Shown here piece after piece: positions 1 through 8,271 of a stretch of 64,000 nt of DNA (the first letter of the stretch is position 1; the number at the start of each line of letters is the position of its first letter). The DNA comes from Actinomycetes bacterium (GTDB lineage Bacteria; Actinomycetota; Acidimicrobiia; Acidimicrobiales; Ilumatobacteraceae): contig JAIOPC010000008.1 in NCBI GenBank assembly GCA_021414085.1, positions 1-64,000 on the forward strand, in the 5' to 3' direction. Position numbers and translations under genes: made by a program. The notes beneath the pieces are model-generated. The model did no database searches, was not told the DNA's origin, and worked only from the letters and a program-made list of their open reading frames with translations.

Positions 1-330
<330 letters not shown>

Positions 331-355
331 ATTTATTTATGCTCGTGCTTGCTCT

Positions 356-387
356 GGAGTACTCGGAAGGCGCCGAAAGGCGACTCC
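356..387 (+). other. hairpin in the 23S-5S spacer
   Basis: The 68-base spacer between 23S and 5S contains an outer stem GGAGT (356-360) / ACTCC (383-387). It encloses an inner stem CGCC (371-374) / GGCG (379-382) capped by a GAAA (GNRA) tetraloop. A structured spacer here is likely part of rRNA processing. The structure was inferred by eye, not by folding software. Confidence 0.5.
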
Positions 388-398
388 TTGACAACAGA

Positions 399-515
<117 letters not shown>

Positions 516-526
516 TTTCTCACTCA

Positions 527-578
527 GACGCTCATCGCTTAAGCCTCACGGCAGCAGCGATGGGCGTCGAGTATTTTT
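527..578 (+). terminator. rho-independent terminator of the rrn operon
   Basis: The inverted repeat GACGCTCATCGCT (527-539) / AGCGATGGGCGTC (556-568), with one G-U type mismatch, is followed by a run of five T at 574-578. It begins 12 nt after the 5S gene and closes the rRNA transcript before the next gene's own promoter. Confidence 0.85.
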
Positions 579-593
579 CACCCCTTAGGGCCG

Positions 594-599
594 TAGGAT
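594..599 (+). promoter_or_regulatory. -10 box TAGGAT, leaderless position (TPR gene)
   Basis: TAGGAT ends 9 nt before the ATG at 609, so transcription should start at or within a few bases of the start codon. No Shine-Dalgarno sequence is needed or clearly present. Confidence 0.5.
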
Positions 600-608
600 C
601 GGACGACT

Positions 609-1934
609 ATGCCAAACGATCGCCGACCCGCCGCGCCCAGGAACAGCAGCGGGGCTCGTCGTGGAGGGCCGCCCGCAGCGGCGGGGCGTGGCCCGCGGCC
701 GGCACGCGGGGGCGACGGGGCAACCGATCGTCCCCGGCGCCCAGGGCCTCCGAGAACTGGCGCACCGAGAACTGGCGCGCCGAGAACTGGCGCACCGCGT
801 CCTGGCGTCGAGCGTGCGGGCGTCGAGCGTGCGGGCGCGGAGCGCGCTGGCCGCCCAACGCCGCGACCGCGCCGTGATCCACGTGCTGACTCTGGTGTTG
901 AACGACCGAGCCGCCCAGTAGGGGATCGTCCTCGGCCGTCGGGTCGGCCCGAAGGTGACCGTCCGCGGCCTTCGGGTCGATCGGGAGACGAGCGTCGGCC
1001 GAGTCGCGGCGCGAGTGACTCGCGTCCGACAGGTGCTGGGCGTGGCCGTCCGCCGCGGCCGGGTGAGAGAACAGGTCGCAATCCGCGGGTCGCTCCGCGT
1101 CGCGTCGAGACACCGATGACGACGGCCGAGAAGCGCGCGAAAGAAGTGAAGCTGCGGCGTGGTCCAAAGGTCGAGCGTCCAGAAGTGGAACGCCCACCGT
1201 GGGAGCGTGAGCAGTGGGTTGATGAAGGTTCGCTTCGTGACACGGCCGCAAAGGCCGTCGATCGCGCCACCGACAACCGACCCGTTCGCCGGCGCGCCGA
1301 GCCTGGGCTCGCTCCCGACGTTGCCGACGCGTTGGCCAAGGCGACAACGGCAACGGAGAATGCGCGCTACCACGAGCGACTTGCGTCGGCTGCCGATGCA
1401 TTGGACCGCGGCCGATATGCCGACGCGCGGCGGATGGTGCAGCCGGTGCTCAAGCACTTGCCCCAGCTGGCATTCGCGCATGAGATCTCCGGGCTGTGCT
1501 GGTACGGCTTGGGTGAGTGGCGTAAGGCTGTGACAGAGCTCGAGTTGGCACGCGAGCTCGATGGTTCGGTCACGCACCACGCGGTGCTAGCCGACTGTTA
1601 CCGCGCGTTGAAGCGCTATCACGTCGTAGAAGAGCTGTGGAGCGAGCTGCGTGCCGCGTCGCCCGCGCCGTCGCTGCTGGCAGAGGGACGCATCGTCGCC
1701 GCCGGTGCGTTGGCAGATCAGGGCGATCTCGCTGGTGCATTGCGCACGATGGCAAAGGCACTCGAGCTTCCGAAGCGACCGAAGGACTATCACCTGCGCC
1801 AGTGGTACGTGGTGGCCGACCTGTACGACCGATCGGGCGACGTGATCAAAGCGCGTCGCTACTTCGGGTTGGTCGCCGAAGCCGAGGCCAACTTCGCCGA
1901 CGTCCGCGAACGCCTGAAGACGCTTGGCCGTTAA
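609..1934 (+). CDS. TPR-repeat protein with long R/P/G-rich disordered N-terminus (Rv1691-like position)
   Basis: A 441-residue protein in two parts. Residues 1 to about 165 are low complexity, made of Arg, Pro, Gly, Asp and Ser, with tandem pentapeptides RTGAP and GVERA. About residues 245-441 are helical and read as tetratricopeptide repeats (RYADARRMV, LGEWRKAVTELELA, QGDLAGALRTMAKALE, SGDVIKARRYF), a fold that mediates protein-protein contacts. The gene sits where M. tuberculosis has the TPR gene Rv1691, upstream of the HAD-tlyA-nadK-recN run, although here three unrelated genes intervene. The function is unknown. A start at Met170 is possible, but the continuous frame and the -10 box just upstream favour 609. 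Arg-rich disorder plus an rRNA-operon neighbour might suggest RNA contact; that is speculation. Confidence 0.8.
   Translation: MPNDRRPAAPRNSSGARRGGPPAAAGRGPRPARGGDGATDRPRRPGPPRTGAPRTGAPRTGAPRPGVERAGVERAGAERAGRPTPRPRRDPRADSGVERPSRPVGDRPRPSGRPEGDRPRPSGRSGDERRPSRGASDSRPTGAGRGRPPRPGERTGRNPRVAPRRVETPMTTAEKRAKEVKLRRGPKVERPEVERPPWEREQWVDEGSLRDTAAKAVDRATDNRPVRRRAEPGLAPDVADALAKATTATENARYHERLASAADALDRGRYADARRMVQPVLKHLPQLAFAHEISGLCWYGLGEWRKAVTELELARELDGSVTHHAVLADCYRALKRYHVVEELWSELRAASPAPSLLAEGRIVAAGALADQGDLAGALRTMAKALELPKRPKDYHLRQWYVVADLYDRSGDVIKARRYFGLVAEAEANFADVRERLKTLGR
751..833. repeat. two runs of 15-bp direct repeats inside the TPR gene
   Basis: CGAGAACTGGCGCAC occurs three times head-to-tail at 751-795 (one base differs in the second copy). 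A second 15-bp unit, GGCGTCGAGCGTGCG, occurs twice at 804-833 with a third diverged copy after it. Being multiples of three, they encode RTGAP and GVERA pentapeptides without breaking frame, so copy number can vary by slippage. Confidence 0.85.
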
Positions 1935-1980
1935 CTAAGGGCCGTTAGCTAAGGGCCGTTAGCTAAGGGCCGTTAACTCC
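1931..1980. repeat. 14-bp tandem repeat overlapping the TPR stop codon
   Basis: Three copies of TTA(A/G)CTAAGGGCCG lie at 1931-1944, 1945-1958 and 1959-1972, followed by a partial fourth (TTAACTCC). The first copy contains the TAA stop of the upstream gene. The rest of the 130-bp gap before ssb holds a possible promoter and no other gene. Confidence 0.85.
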
Positions 1981-1995
1981 GTAACACCCGCTGCG

Positions 1996-2058
1996 TACTC
2001 TGCAGTTGTCGGCTTCCCCCGAACCTCATCCAACGCGCTCACGCGCAGCAATAGGGAG
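1996..2058 (+). promoter_or_regulatory. possible promoter and Shine-Dalgarno of the SSB-like gene
   Basis: A TACTCT hexamer at 1996-2001 could serve as -10, giving a leader of about 57 nt. AGGGAG at 2053-2058 lies 6 nt before the ATG and is a good ribosome binding site. This makes the gene one of the few leadered ones in the window. Confidence 0.35.
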
Positions 2059-2064
2059 TCGGCC

Positions 2065-2403
2065 ATGAACGTCGTCATTCTTCGAGGAACACTCAGCAGC
2101 GATCCTGTCAGCCGCGAGCTGGCTTCCGGGTCAGTACTGGTCTCACTGGAACTCACCACCATCGTCGACGAGGCAAACGTTTCGGTGCCCGTTGCGTGGT
2201 TCGACCCCGCCAAGGAAGTCACGTTTGCGGCTGGCGACGCCCTGGTGGTGACGGGCACGGTGCGCCGTCGTTTCTTTCGCAGCGCGGGCCGCACCCAAAG
2301 CCGCACCGAAGTTGTCGCCAGCGAGGTCGTGCCGGCGGGGCGATCGCGTCAGGTCACGTCCGTCGTCTCACGCGCGATGGCGCGTGCTGATGTCGCCGCG
2401 TGA
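2065..2403 (+). CDS. single-stranded DNA-binding protein-like (OB fold)
   Basis: A 112-residue protein opening with MNVVILRGTLSSDP, the usual first strand and L12 loop of bacterial SSB. It has OB-fold features throughout (SVLVSLELTT, VPVAWFDPA, GDALVVTGTVRRRFF). It lacks the long acidic-tipped C-terminal tail of the main replicative SSB and is shorter than the usual ~160 residues. It is therefore probably an auxiliary SSB paralogue that binds ssDNA, as found in other actinobacteria. The start is fixed by AGGGAG 6 nt upstream. It converges on the mycothiol-DinB gene, with 23 bp between the stops. Confidence 0.82.
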   Translation: MNVVILRGTLSSDPVSRELASGSVLVSLELTTIVDEANVSVPVAWFDPAKEVTFAAGDALVVTGTVRRRFFRSAGRTQSRTEVVASEVVPAGRSRQVTSVVSRAMARADVAA

Positions 2404-2426
2404 CGGCGACTCTTCAGACCCAGGTG

Positions 2427-2993
2427 TCAGACGGCGCGGCCGAGGAAGTTCAGCATCTTCGTCTGCGCGTCGGCACCTGGGGCCGACTTGACGGCGGCTG
2501 CCATCATCCCTGGCATACGCAGTACTTCCGGCGGCAGCGCCTTCCAGGTTGCCAGTGTCGCCTTCACCAGGTTGGCGTCGAGGCGCTCGTCGACCTTGGC
2601 CGTGCGCGCCATGTCCCACGTATGCGGCGTGAGGTCGGCGGCCATGAAGCCCACCAGCGCGTCCAGTGGCATTGATCCGAACTCCGGCCCAAACGGGTCC
2701 TTGGCGATCGACTGCAATACGTGCGGGTGATCGAGTACCTCGAGCGTTTGCTCGCGAAGCTTCAGCCAAGCACCGAGTGGGTCGTTACCCATCTTCGGGG
2801 TCGACTTCGGCCCCTTGCCGGTGGTGGCGAAGCTCTTGATCATGGCCAGGTTGCCCGCTGCGTGCTCGTAGACGTCTTTGCCGGTCCAACCCGCACACGG
2901 GGCCTTGCGGGTAAACGCAGTCGGCTTGGCCAGCTTCAGCACGTGCTCGAAGCCATAGATGGCGGATGTGTAGAGGCGAAGGTTGTCACTCAT
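2427..2993 (-). CDS. TIGR03086 / mycothiol-dependent maleylpyruvate isomerase-like DinB protein
   Basis: A 188-residue four-helix DinB-fold protein. Metal-ligand-type histidines appear in VYEHAAGNL near residue 50 and TPHTWDMARTA near 130, and the early APCAGWTGKDV segment is typical of the TIGR03086/MDMPI family. Members are metal-dependent mycothiol S-transferases or of unknown function, and occur almost only in mycothiol-making actinobacteria. The open frame runs back to 3200, into the aldolase gene. The ATG at 2993 was chosen because the conserved sequence begins there and a -10 box TAGTGT lies 7 nt upstream. The substrate cannot be read from sequence. Confidence 0.8.
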   Translation of the reverse strand: MSDNLRLYTSAIYGFEHVLKLAKPTAFTRKAPCAGWTGKDVYEHAAGNLAMIKSFATTGKGPKSTPKMGNDPLGAWLKLREQTLEVLDHPHVLQSIAKDPFGPEFGSMPLDALVGFMAADLTPHTWDMARTAKVDERLDANLVKATLATWKALPPEVLRMPGMMAAAVKSAPGADAQTKMLNFLGRAV

Positions 2994-3000
2994 GGTCGGC

Positions 3001-3006
3001 ACACTA
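3001..3006 (-). promoter_or_regulatory. -10 box TAGTGT, leaderless position (DinB gene)
   Basis: On the minus strand TAGTGT is separated by 7 nt from the ATG at 2993. It lies in the 16-bp gap after the aldolase stop codon, so the DinB gene may have its own leaderless transcript besides read-through. Confidence 0.5.
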
Positions 3007-3009
3007 CCG

Positions 3010-4086
3010 CTAGGCGAGAGTGTTGATGTTGCCGAGTTCGTTGAAGGCTTGCTCGAGTCTGTCGACGAAACTGACCTCGGCGGCGCGCAGCCACATGCGC
3101 GGGTCGTAGTACTTCTTGTTCGGCGCATCGGCGCCCTTTGGGTTGCCAAGCTGACCTTGCAAGAAGTCGTGGTTGTCGACTTCGTACCGACGGATGCCAT
3201 CCCACAATGCCCACTGCAGGTCGGTGTCGATGTTCATCTTGACGACGCCATACGAGATCGCTTCCTTGATCTCTTCCGGCGAGCTGCCGGAACCGCCGTG
3301 AAACACGAAGTTCACGGGGTTGCTGGCGGTGTCGTGCTTCTTCGCGATGTACTCCTGCGAGGCCTTCAGGATCGACGGCTTCAGCTTCACGTTGCCGGGC
3401 TTGTACACGCCGTGCACGTTGCCGAACGCGGCGGCGATGGTGAAGCGATCGCTAATCGCCGACATTTGCTCGTAGGCCTCGCACACTTCCTCGGGCTTGC
3501 TGTACAGATCGCTCTCGTCGGCGTCGCTGTTGTCGACTCCGTCCTCTTCGCCGCCGGTGATACCCAACTCGATTTCCAGCGTCATGCCCATTTTCGACAT
3601 GCGCTTCAGGTACTTCGCACAGATCTCTAGGTTCTCCGCAATCGGCTCTTCGGAGAGATCGAGCATGTGCGAGCTATACAGCGGGGAACCGGTGCGCTCG
3701 AAGTGCGCCTCGCCAGCGTCGAGCAAGCGATCGATCCAGCCCAACTTGTCCTTCGCGCAATGGTCGGTGTGCAGGATGACGCGGGCGTTGTAACCCTCGG
3801 CGAGCGCATGCACATGGTGTGCAGCGGCAATCGAGCCTGCCGCGGCAGCGGCGTCGCCTTTCAGCGCGATGCCCTTGCCGCCGACGAACGCGCCACCTCC
3901 GTGCGAGAACTGGATGATGACGGGGCTGTTCACCTTCGCGGCAGCTTCCATGACGGCGTTGATGGTGTTGCTACCGGTGCAGTTGGCGGCGGGAAGCGCA
4001 AAGCCGCGCTGTTTGGCGAGGGCGAATACTTCAGTGAGGGCGTCGCCGGTGAGGACGCCCGCGGGAAACTGCGAGGAAGTTGTCAC
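3010..4086 (-). CDS. fbaA: fructose-bisphosphate aldolase, class II
   Basis: A 358-residue cytosolic enzyme that cleaves fructose 1,6-bisphosphate to dihydroxyacetone phosphate and glyceraldehyde 3-phosphate in glycolysis, and runs the reverse reaction in gluconeogenesis. The class IIA signature HTDHC (106-110) supplies the catalytic Asp108 and zinc ligand His109. SHGGGAFVGGKG (61-72) binds phosphate, and the acidic motif ELGITGGEEDG and the later HGGSGSS complete the active site. Length and sequence match the E. coli FbaA type. The start is GTG at 4086 with TACACT 7 nt upstream. DUF1015 lies 19 bp upstream on the same strand. Confidence 0.96.
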   Translation of the reverse strand: MTTSSQFPAGVLTGDALTEVFALAKQRGFALPAANCTGSNTINAVMEAAAKVNSPVIIQFSHGGGAFVGGKGIALKGDAAAAAGSIAAAHHVHALAEGYNARVILHTDHCAKDKLGWIDRLLDAGEAHFERTGSPLYSSHMLDLSEEPIAENLEICAKYLKRMSKMGMTLEIELGITGGEEDGVDNSDADESDLYSKPEEVCEAYEQMSAISDRFTIAAAFGNVHGVYKPGNVKLKPSILKASQEYIAKKHDTASNPVNFVFHGGSGSSPEEIKEAISYGVVKMNIDTDLQWALWDGIRRYEVDNHDFLQGQLGNPKGADAPNKKYYDPRMWLRAAEVSFVDRLEQAFNELGNINTLA

Positions 4087-4093
4087 GGCGCTC

Positions 4094-4099
4094 AGTGTA
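4094..4099 (-). promoter_or_regulatory. -10 box TACACT, leaderless position (fbaA)
   Basis: On the minus strand TACACT ends 7 nt before the GTG start of the aldolase. It sits entirely in the 19-bp gap after DUF1015; any -35 would lie inside the end of DUF1015. Confidence 0.5.
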
Positions 4100-4105
4100 T
4101 TCGCC

Positions 4106-5296
4106 CTAGCTGAGCGGCCGTAATACCAACCCCGTGCGCAGCTTGGGTGTGAAGAAGGTCGATTTGGGGGGCATCAGCAATCCCTCGTCGGCCGTTCGAC
4201 GAATCTCGACGATGCTCGTCGGGCGGATGAGCACTCCGATGGCCGTGCCGCCAGCAACGATGTCCACCACGTTTTGGACTCCGTGCTGATAGCTGACCTC
4301 GACTTGGTGATGCCGCAAGGCGTGTTCCAGATACGCGCCATCAAGGCCACGCACGCCCTCGAAGGCTGCCGGCTTGGGAGTCAGCCAGACGCCGGTGCCG
4401 TCGGGCCGCACGAGGCAAAGCGCGCCGCGGCGCACGACTTCGGAACTAAATGAAGGGGTGACTACACCCGCCTCTTCGGTCTCGAAGCAAGCACCGAAGA
4501 TGCCGAGCAATTCATCGGCAGTGACGGCTGTGTACAAACGGTGAATCGCGTCGATGCTCAGTTGATCCTCGACAAGCTCAGCGACGTAGGTGAGCGTCAA
4601 CTCGGCGGGTGAGTCGTTGCCGCGAGTTGCGCGGACCTCGTCGCGGAAGGTGCGGCTGATTGCGTAGCGGTGGTGGCCGTCCGCAATCAGCACCGCATTG
4701 GCGGAGATCGCATCTGCGATCGCGGCAACGCGCGACGGTTCGCTGACACGCTCGACGGTGTGCACGACACCCTGCTCGTCGGTGCAGCTACCCATCGGTT
4801 CGCCCGCAGCACGTAGCAGATCGGTGAGTCCGGCCGTCAACGACAATCCCCACACGGGGGACAGGTTGGTGTTGGTCGCCCGCGTCAGGTCGAGTCGATC
4901 GGTTTTCGCCTTGGGGATTGTTCGTTCGTGGGGCAGCACCCCGCCCGCGCCCTCGTCGACCACTTCCAAACCGCCGAGCACGCCCACGGTCTCGCGCGAC
5001 GTTCCCGCTTCGTCGGTGAAGCGCGTGCGGTACAGGGTGAACGACGGCTGCGGGTCGCGCACGAGCGTGCCGTCGGCGATCCACTCGCTCAGCCGCTGGC
5101 CAGCGAGCTCGTACCGTCCAGGGCCGTCGACATCGCGGGGCACATCAATCGCGACGATGTTGTTCGGATGCGACTGCAGCAGGGCGACGACATCGCTATC
5201 GCTGAGCACGTCGTACGGCGGTGCGACGACCTTGCCCAGTGGCAGCGATGGTGAGTAACGGAGGGCGGCGAACGGTTCGAATCTGGGCACCCACAC
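4106..5296 (-). CDS. DUF1015 family protein
   Basis: A 396-residue cytosolic protein of the DUF1015 family. Family blocks visible are VAPPYDVL near residue 24, HERTIPKAKTDRLDLT near 125 and ADGHHRYAIS near 210, the last resembling a metal or phosphate site. Family length is about 400, so it is complete. The biochemical function is not established; relatives often lie near 2-hydroxyacid dehydrogenase or serine genes, and neither is present here. The GTG start at 5296 is only 34 bp from the divergent HAD gene, and this gap shows no clear -10 box for either gene. Confidence 0.85.
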   Translation of the reverse strand: MWVPRFEPFAALRYSPSLPLGKVVAPPYDVLSDSDVVALLQSHPNNIVAIDVPRDVDGPGRYELAGQRLSEWIADGTLVRDPQPSFTLYRTRFTDEAGTSRETVGVLGGLEVVDEGAGGVLPHERTIPKAKTDRLDLTRATNTNLSPVWGLSLTAGLTDLLRAAGEPMGSCTDEQGVVHTVERVSEPSRVAAIADAISANAVLIADGHHRYAISRTFRDEVRATRGNDSPAELTLTYVAELVEDQLSIDAIHRLYTAVTADELLGIFGACFETEEAGVVTPSFSSEVVRRGALCLVRPDGTGVWLTPKPAAFEGVRGLDGAYLEHALRHHQVEVSYQHGVQNVVDIVAGGTAIGVLIRPTSIVEIRRTADEGLLMPPKSTFFTPKLRTGLVLRPLS

Positions 5297-5330
5297 ACAT
5301 TTGCACCTTGCGTGCCATCATGGCCAGATC

Positions 5331-6167
5331 ATGGATGCCAACGCAGCAAACGACAGTGACTCGCCGCGTGTAGTGCTGTGCGATCTCGATGGCGTCGTGT
5401 GGCTGGCGCATCGCCCAATTGCGGGTTCGGTGGAGGCGATTGCGGACTTGCGTGCGGCCGGTCATCGCGTGCTGTTCGTGACGAACAACTCCAAAGACAC
5501 GATCGAGGTGCAGGAGGCTGCGCTCGCTGCTATCGGTGTCCCAGCAGTCGGCGATGTGCTGACGTCGGCGATGGCCGCGGCCCGCCTTGTGCGCACTGGC
5601 GAACGGATTCTTGTTTGTGGCGGCGATGGAATCCGCCAGGCCGTTGAACGCCAGGGGGCGGTTGTGGTCGGCGACGACGAGGCCGATCCAGCAGTCGACG
5701 CCGTCGTGGTGGGCTTTCACCGCACCTTCGACTACCCCGGATTAACTCGAGCCGCCAGAGCAGTGTGGCGCGGTGCGCGGCTAATCGGCACCAACGACGA
5801 CGCGACCTATCCGACACCGCAGGGTCCGATCCCCGGTGGTGGCGCGATTCTGGCAGCGGTGCAGACCGCGGCCGGCGTGCCAGCTGCGGTGGCGGGTAAA
5901 CCGCACCAGCCGATGGTGGAACTGGTGCGTTCCGTGGTCGGTGAACAGGCGGCTGTACACGCTGTGATGGTGGGCGACCGGGCCTCCACCGACGGACTTT
6001 TCGCTCGCGCGCTGGGCTGTGCGTACGCCCATGTGAACAGCGGAGTCACGCCAGAGGGCACGGCCGTCACCCCGGTTCCAGAGCTGATTGCACACGATCT
6101 CGCCGCTGTCGCGGCGGCGGTGTTGAGTGGTTGGCGACCGCAACGGTCGCCAACATTGCACAGCTAG
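5331..6167 (+). CDS. HAD-superfamily class IIA phosphatase (NagD/Rv1692-like)
   Basis: A 278-residue HAD phosphatase. Motif I is DLDGVVW (nucleophile Asp18, Asp20) and motif II is FVTNNSKDT. A C2-type cap follows, and the end carries motif IV VGDRASTDG. Its position before the coiled-coil gene and tlyA matches M. tuberculosis Rv1692, reported as a glycerol-3-phosphate phosphatase. That activity is the best guess: dephosphorylation of glycerol phosphate from lipid recycling. The frame can be extended upstream with a TTG at 5301; the ATG at 5331 fits the family's N-terminus better. Confidence 0.88.
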   Translation: MDANAANDSDSPRVVLCDLDGVVWLAHRPIAGSVEAIADLRAAGHRVLFVTNNSKDTIEVQEAALAAIGVPAVGDVLTSAMAAARLVRTGERILVCGGDGIRQAVERQGAVVVGDDEADPAVDAVVVGFHRTFDYPGLTRAARAVWRGARLIGTNDDATYPTPQGPIPGGGAILAAVQTAAGVPAAVAGKPHQPMVELVRSVVGEQAAVHAVMVGDRASTDGLFARALGCAYAHVNSGVTPEGTAVTPVPELIAHDLAAVAAAVLSGWRPQRSPTLHS

Positions 6168-6170
6168 GCT
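6165..6170 (+). promoter_or_regulatory. -10 box TAGGCT sharing the HAD stop codon
   Basis: TAGGCT ends 6 nt before the ATG at 6177. Its first three bases are the TAG stop of the HAD phosphatase. This suggests a leaderless promoter embedded at the gene boundary for the coiled-coil-tlyA-nadK-recN-murJ operon. Confidence 0.5.
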
Positions 6171-6176
6171 GACCGC

Positions 6177-6653
6177 ATGGCAGCGAACCCACTCCTCAAA
6201 CGGATGCTTGACGCGGGTATGCAATTCACCGAGATGTCGCAGAAGCAGGCCGAAAAGCTCGTCAAGGAATTTGTCAAAGTCGGCCAGGCGCGCAAGAAGG
6301 ACAGCGACGAAATGGTGCGCCAGATTGTCGACCGCGGGCGCAACCTCAGCGAGCAGATCGTTGCGACGGTGCAAGCGGAACTTGCCAACCAGATGAGCAA
6401 ATTTGCCGTGCGACTGGATGACATTGAAGGTCGGGTAGAGGCCCTCGCCGCGAAAGTCGGCGTAGCTGCCAAAGCCGCGACCGACAAGGTGGCCGACACC
6501 AAGGCTGGCGAGCCCAAGACACCAAAGATGGCTCCCGCGGTACCCGTGGCGCAGGCGCACGTCGCCGAGCCGACCGTCGCCAAGCCCTCCGTTGCTGAAC
6601 CATCCGAGCCCGCCGTCGACGAGCCAACGAAGGCCGATCCGCAGAGCGACTGA
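6177..6653 (+). CDS. coiled-coil protein (Rv1693-position, phasin-like)
   Basis: A 158-residue protein. Residues 1 to about 100 form a charged amphipathic coiled coil (MSQKQAEKLVKEFVKVGQ, DDIEGRVEALAAKVG) resembling phasin or PHA-granule regulator helices. The last ~55 residues are a Pro/Ala/Lys/Glu-rich disordered tail with repeated VA(E/K)P units. M. tuberculosis has a small uncharacterised gene (Rv1693) at this place. It probably scaffolds or oligomerises; no catalytic motif is seen. Its stop overlaps the tlyA start (TGATG), so the two are translationally coupled. Confidence 0.75.
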   Translation: MAANPLLKRMLDAGMQFTEMSQKQAEKLVKEFVKVGQARKKDSDEMVRQIVDRGRNLSEQIVATVQAELANQMSKFAVRLDDIEGRVEALAAKVGVAAKAATDKVADTKAGEPKTPKMAPAVPVAQAHVAEPTVAKPSVAEPSEPAVDEPTKADPQSD

Positions 6654-7414
6654 TGGTCGTCAGGCGTCAGCGGCTCGACGCCGAACTGGTGCGTCGTTCC
6701 CTCGTCGACAGCCGTACCGATGCTGCAGCCGCGATCGAGACTGGACGCGTGCAGGTGAATGGGGCCATCGCCGACAAGGCCTCCCGCCAAGTTCACGCGG
6801 CCGATGCCATCGTCATACTCGGCCCGCCACCGCGCTTCGTCAGCCGTGGAGGAGAAAAGCTTGATGCTGCGTTGGCGACCTTTGGGATCGATGTCGGTGG
6901 TCGTCGGGTACTCGACGCCGGCGCCAGCACTGGGGGCTTCACCGACTGTCTGCTGCAGCGTGGTGCCGCGCATGTGGTCGCCCTTGATGTCGGGCACGGA
7001 CAGCTGCATCCTCGAATCCGCAACGACAGTCGCGTGACGGTGCTCGAGCGGTTCCACGTGCGCGACGCCAATCCGGAAGCGATCGGCGGCACGGTGCAGG
7101 TGGCGACTGCCGATCTTTCGTTCATCTCGTTGGCCCGCGCATTGGATGCGCTGATTGGATGCTGTGAGCCTGGCGGTGATCTAGTGCTGCTAGTGAAGCC
7201 ACAGTTCGAAGCGGGTCGAGTAGAGGTTTCAAAGGGGCGTGGAGTGATCACCGATCCCGAAATTCATCGCCGAGTGCAGGATGAGGTGACGGCAGAGCTA
7301 GTCGCGCGCAACGCCCGGGTGGTTGCCTGGATGCCCTCACCGCTCATCGGTGGCGACGGCAACCGCGAATTCCTTGTACATGCCATCACCCAGCGGTCAG
7401 GATTCCCCGCGTGA
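6653..7414 (+). CDS. tlyA: TlyA: 16S/23S rRNA (cytidine-2'-O)-methyltransferase
   Basis: A 253-residue enzyme with an N-terminal S4 RNA-binding domain (about 5-65, RLDAELVRRSLVDSR) and a Rossmann FtsJ-type methyltransferase domain. The SAM site is LDAGASTGGFTD and the catalytic-region motif is VKPQFEAGR. In mycobacteria TlyA 2'-O-methylates 16S C1409 and 23S C1920, which capreomycin and viomycin binding require. Length (268 in M. tuberculosis) and gene order agree. It overlaps its upstream neighbour by 1 nt and nadK by 4 nt (GTGA), consistent with one operon. Confidence 0.94.
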   Translation: MVVRRQRLDAELVRRSLVDSRTDAAAAIETGRVQVNGAIADKASRQVHAADAIVILGPPPRFVSRGGEKLDAALATFGIDVGGRRVLDAGASTGGFTDCLLQRGAAHVVALDVGHGQLHPRIRNDSRVTVLERFHVRDANPEAIGGTVQVATADLSFISLARALDALIGCCEPGGDLVLLVKPQFEAGRVEVSKGRGVITDPEIHRRVQDEVTAELVARNARVVAWMPSPLIGGDGNREFLVHAITQRSGFPA

Positions 7415-8271
7415 GCTCTGTGCTGTTGGTTGCCCACCACGATCGATTGGAAGCGGGCGCACTGGCGCGGGTGGCGGCCGATTGGCTGCGAGCGCATGGC
7501 CATGAGCCGTGGATGATGCCCGACGATGCCGTCGCGCTTTCGTTAGACGACCTGGTGGCGGAGCGCAACCCGGGCAGCGCCGACCTCGCGTTGAGTCTCG
7601 GCGGCGATGGCACGATGCTGCGAACTGTCAAACTGCTCGGCGAACTTGCAGTGCCGATCATCGGCGTCAATGTGGGGTTGCTGGGCTACCTCACCGAGGT
7701 AGAGCCCGACTCCCTTTGCCCAGCGCTTGACCGATACTTCGCCGGCGAAGTTGCGGGCGAGTGGCACATCGACGAGCGGATGCTTCTTGCGACCAGCGTG
7801 CGCCGCGCGGATGAGGCGCCCCCGACGTACTTCGCGCTCAACGAAGCGGTCATTGAGAAGCAGGACTCCGGCCACACCGTTCGACTGCAGGTATGGATCG
7901 ATGGCGCACCCTTCACGTCGTACGCGGCCGACGGATTGATCCTGGCGACGCCGACCGGCTCCACTGCCTACTCGATGTCGGCGCGCGGCCCGGTGCTGTC
8001 GCCGCGATTGCGGGCGGTGCTGCTGACACCCGTGTCGCCACACATGCTGTTCGATCGCTCGCTGGTGATCGACCCCAGCGAGTTGGTCGAGGTGGAGGTA
8101 ATTGGGCACCGCTCGGCGACGCTGTCGATCGATGGGCAACCAGCCGCAACACTCTCGATGGGTGATCGCGTGTCGGTCGCGCCGGCGCGGCACGTCGCGC
8201 GCTTCGTGCGCTTCGGCGACCGGAGATTTCACCAGATCCTTAAAGCGAAATTTGGTTTGGCGGATCGCTAG
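7411..8271 (+). CDS. nadK: NAD kinase
   Basis: A 286-residue cytosolic enzyme phosphorylating NAD to NADP with ATP or polyphosphate. GGDGTM (64-69) is the catalytic and NAD-binding motif; ALNEAVI and TPTGSTAYS are the other conserved NAD-kinase blocks. Length is normal for actinobacterial PpnK (about 300). The GTG start overlaps the tlyA stop, and recN starts on the base after its TAG, so the three genes are tightly coupled. The order matches Rv1694-Rv1696. Confidence 0.95.
   Translation: MSSVLLVAHHDRLEAGALARVAADWLRAHGHEPWMMPDDAVALSLDDLVAERNPGSADLALSLGGDGTMLRTVKLLGELAVPIIGVNVGLLGYLTEVEPDSLCPALDRYFAGEVAGEWHIDERMLLATSVRRADEAPPTYFALNEAVIEKQDSGHTVRLQVWIDGAPFTSYAADGLILATPTGSTAYSMSARGPVLSPRLRAVLLTPVSPHMLFDRSLVIDPSELVEVEVIGHRSATLSIDGQPAATLSMGDRVSVAPARHVARFVRFGDRRFHQILKAKFGLADR

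Noticed and set aside
578-1580. Several long reverse-strand open frames opposite the TPR gene
   Set aside because: They arise from the high G+C, Arg/Pro-rich forward codons; none has family motifs, and the forward frame ends in clear TPR sequence.
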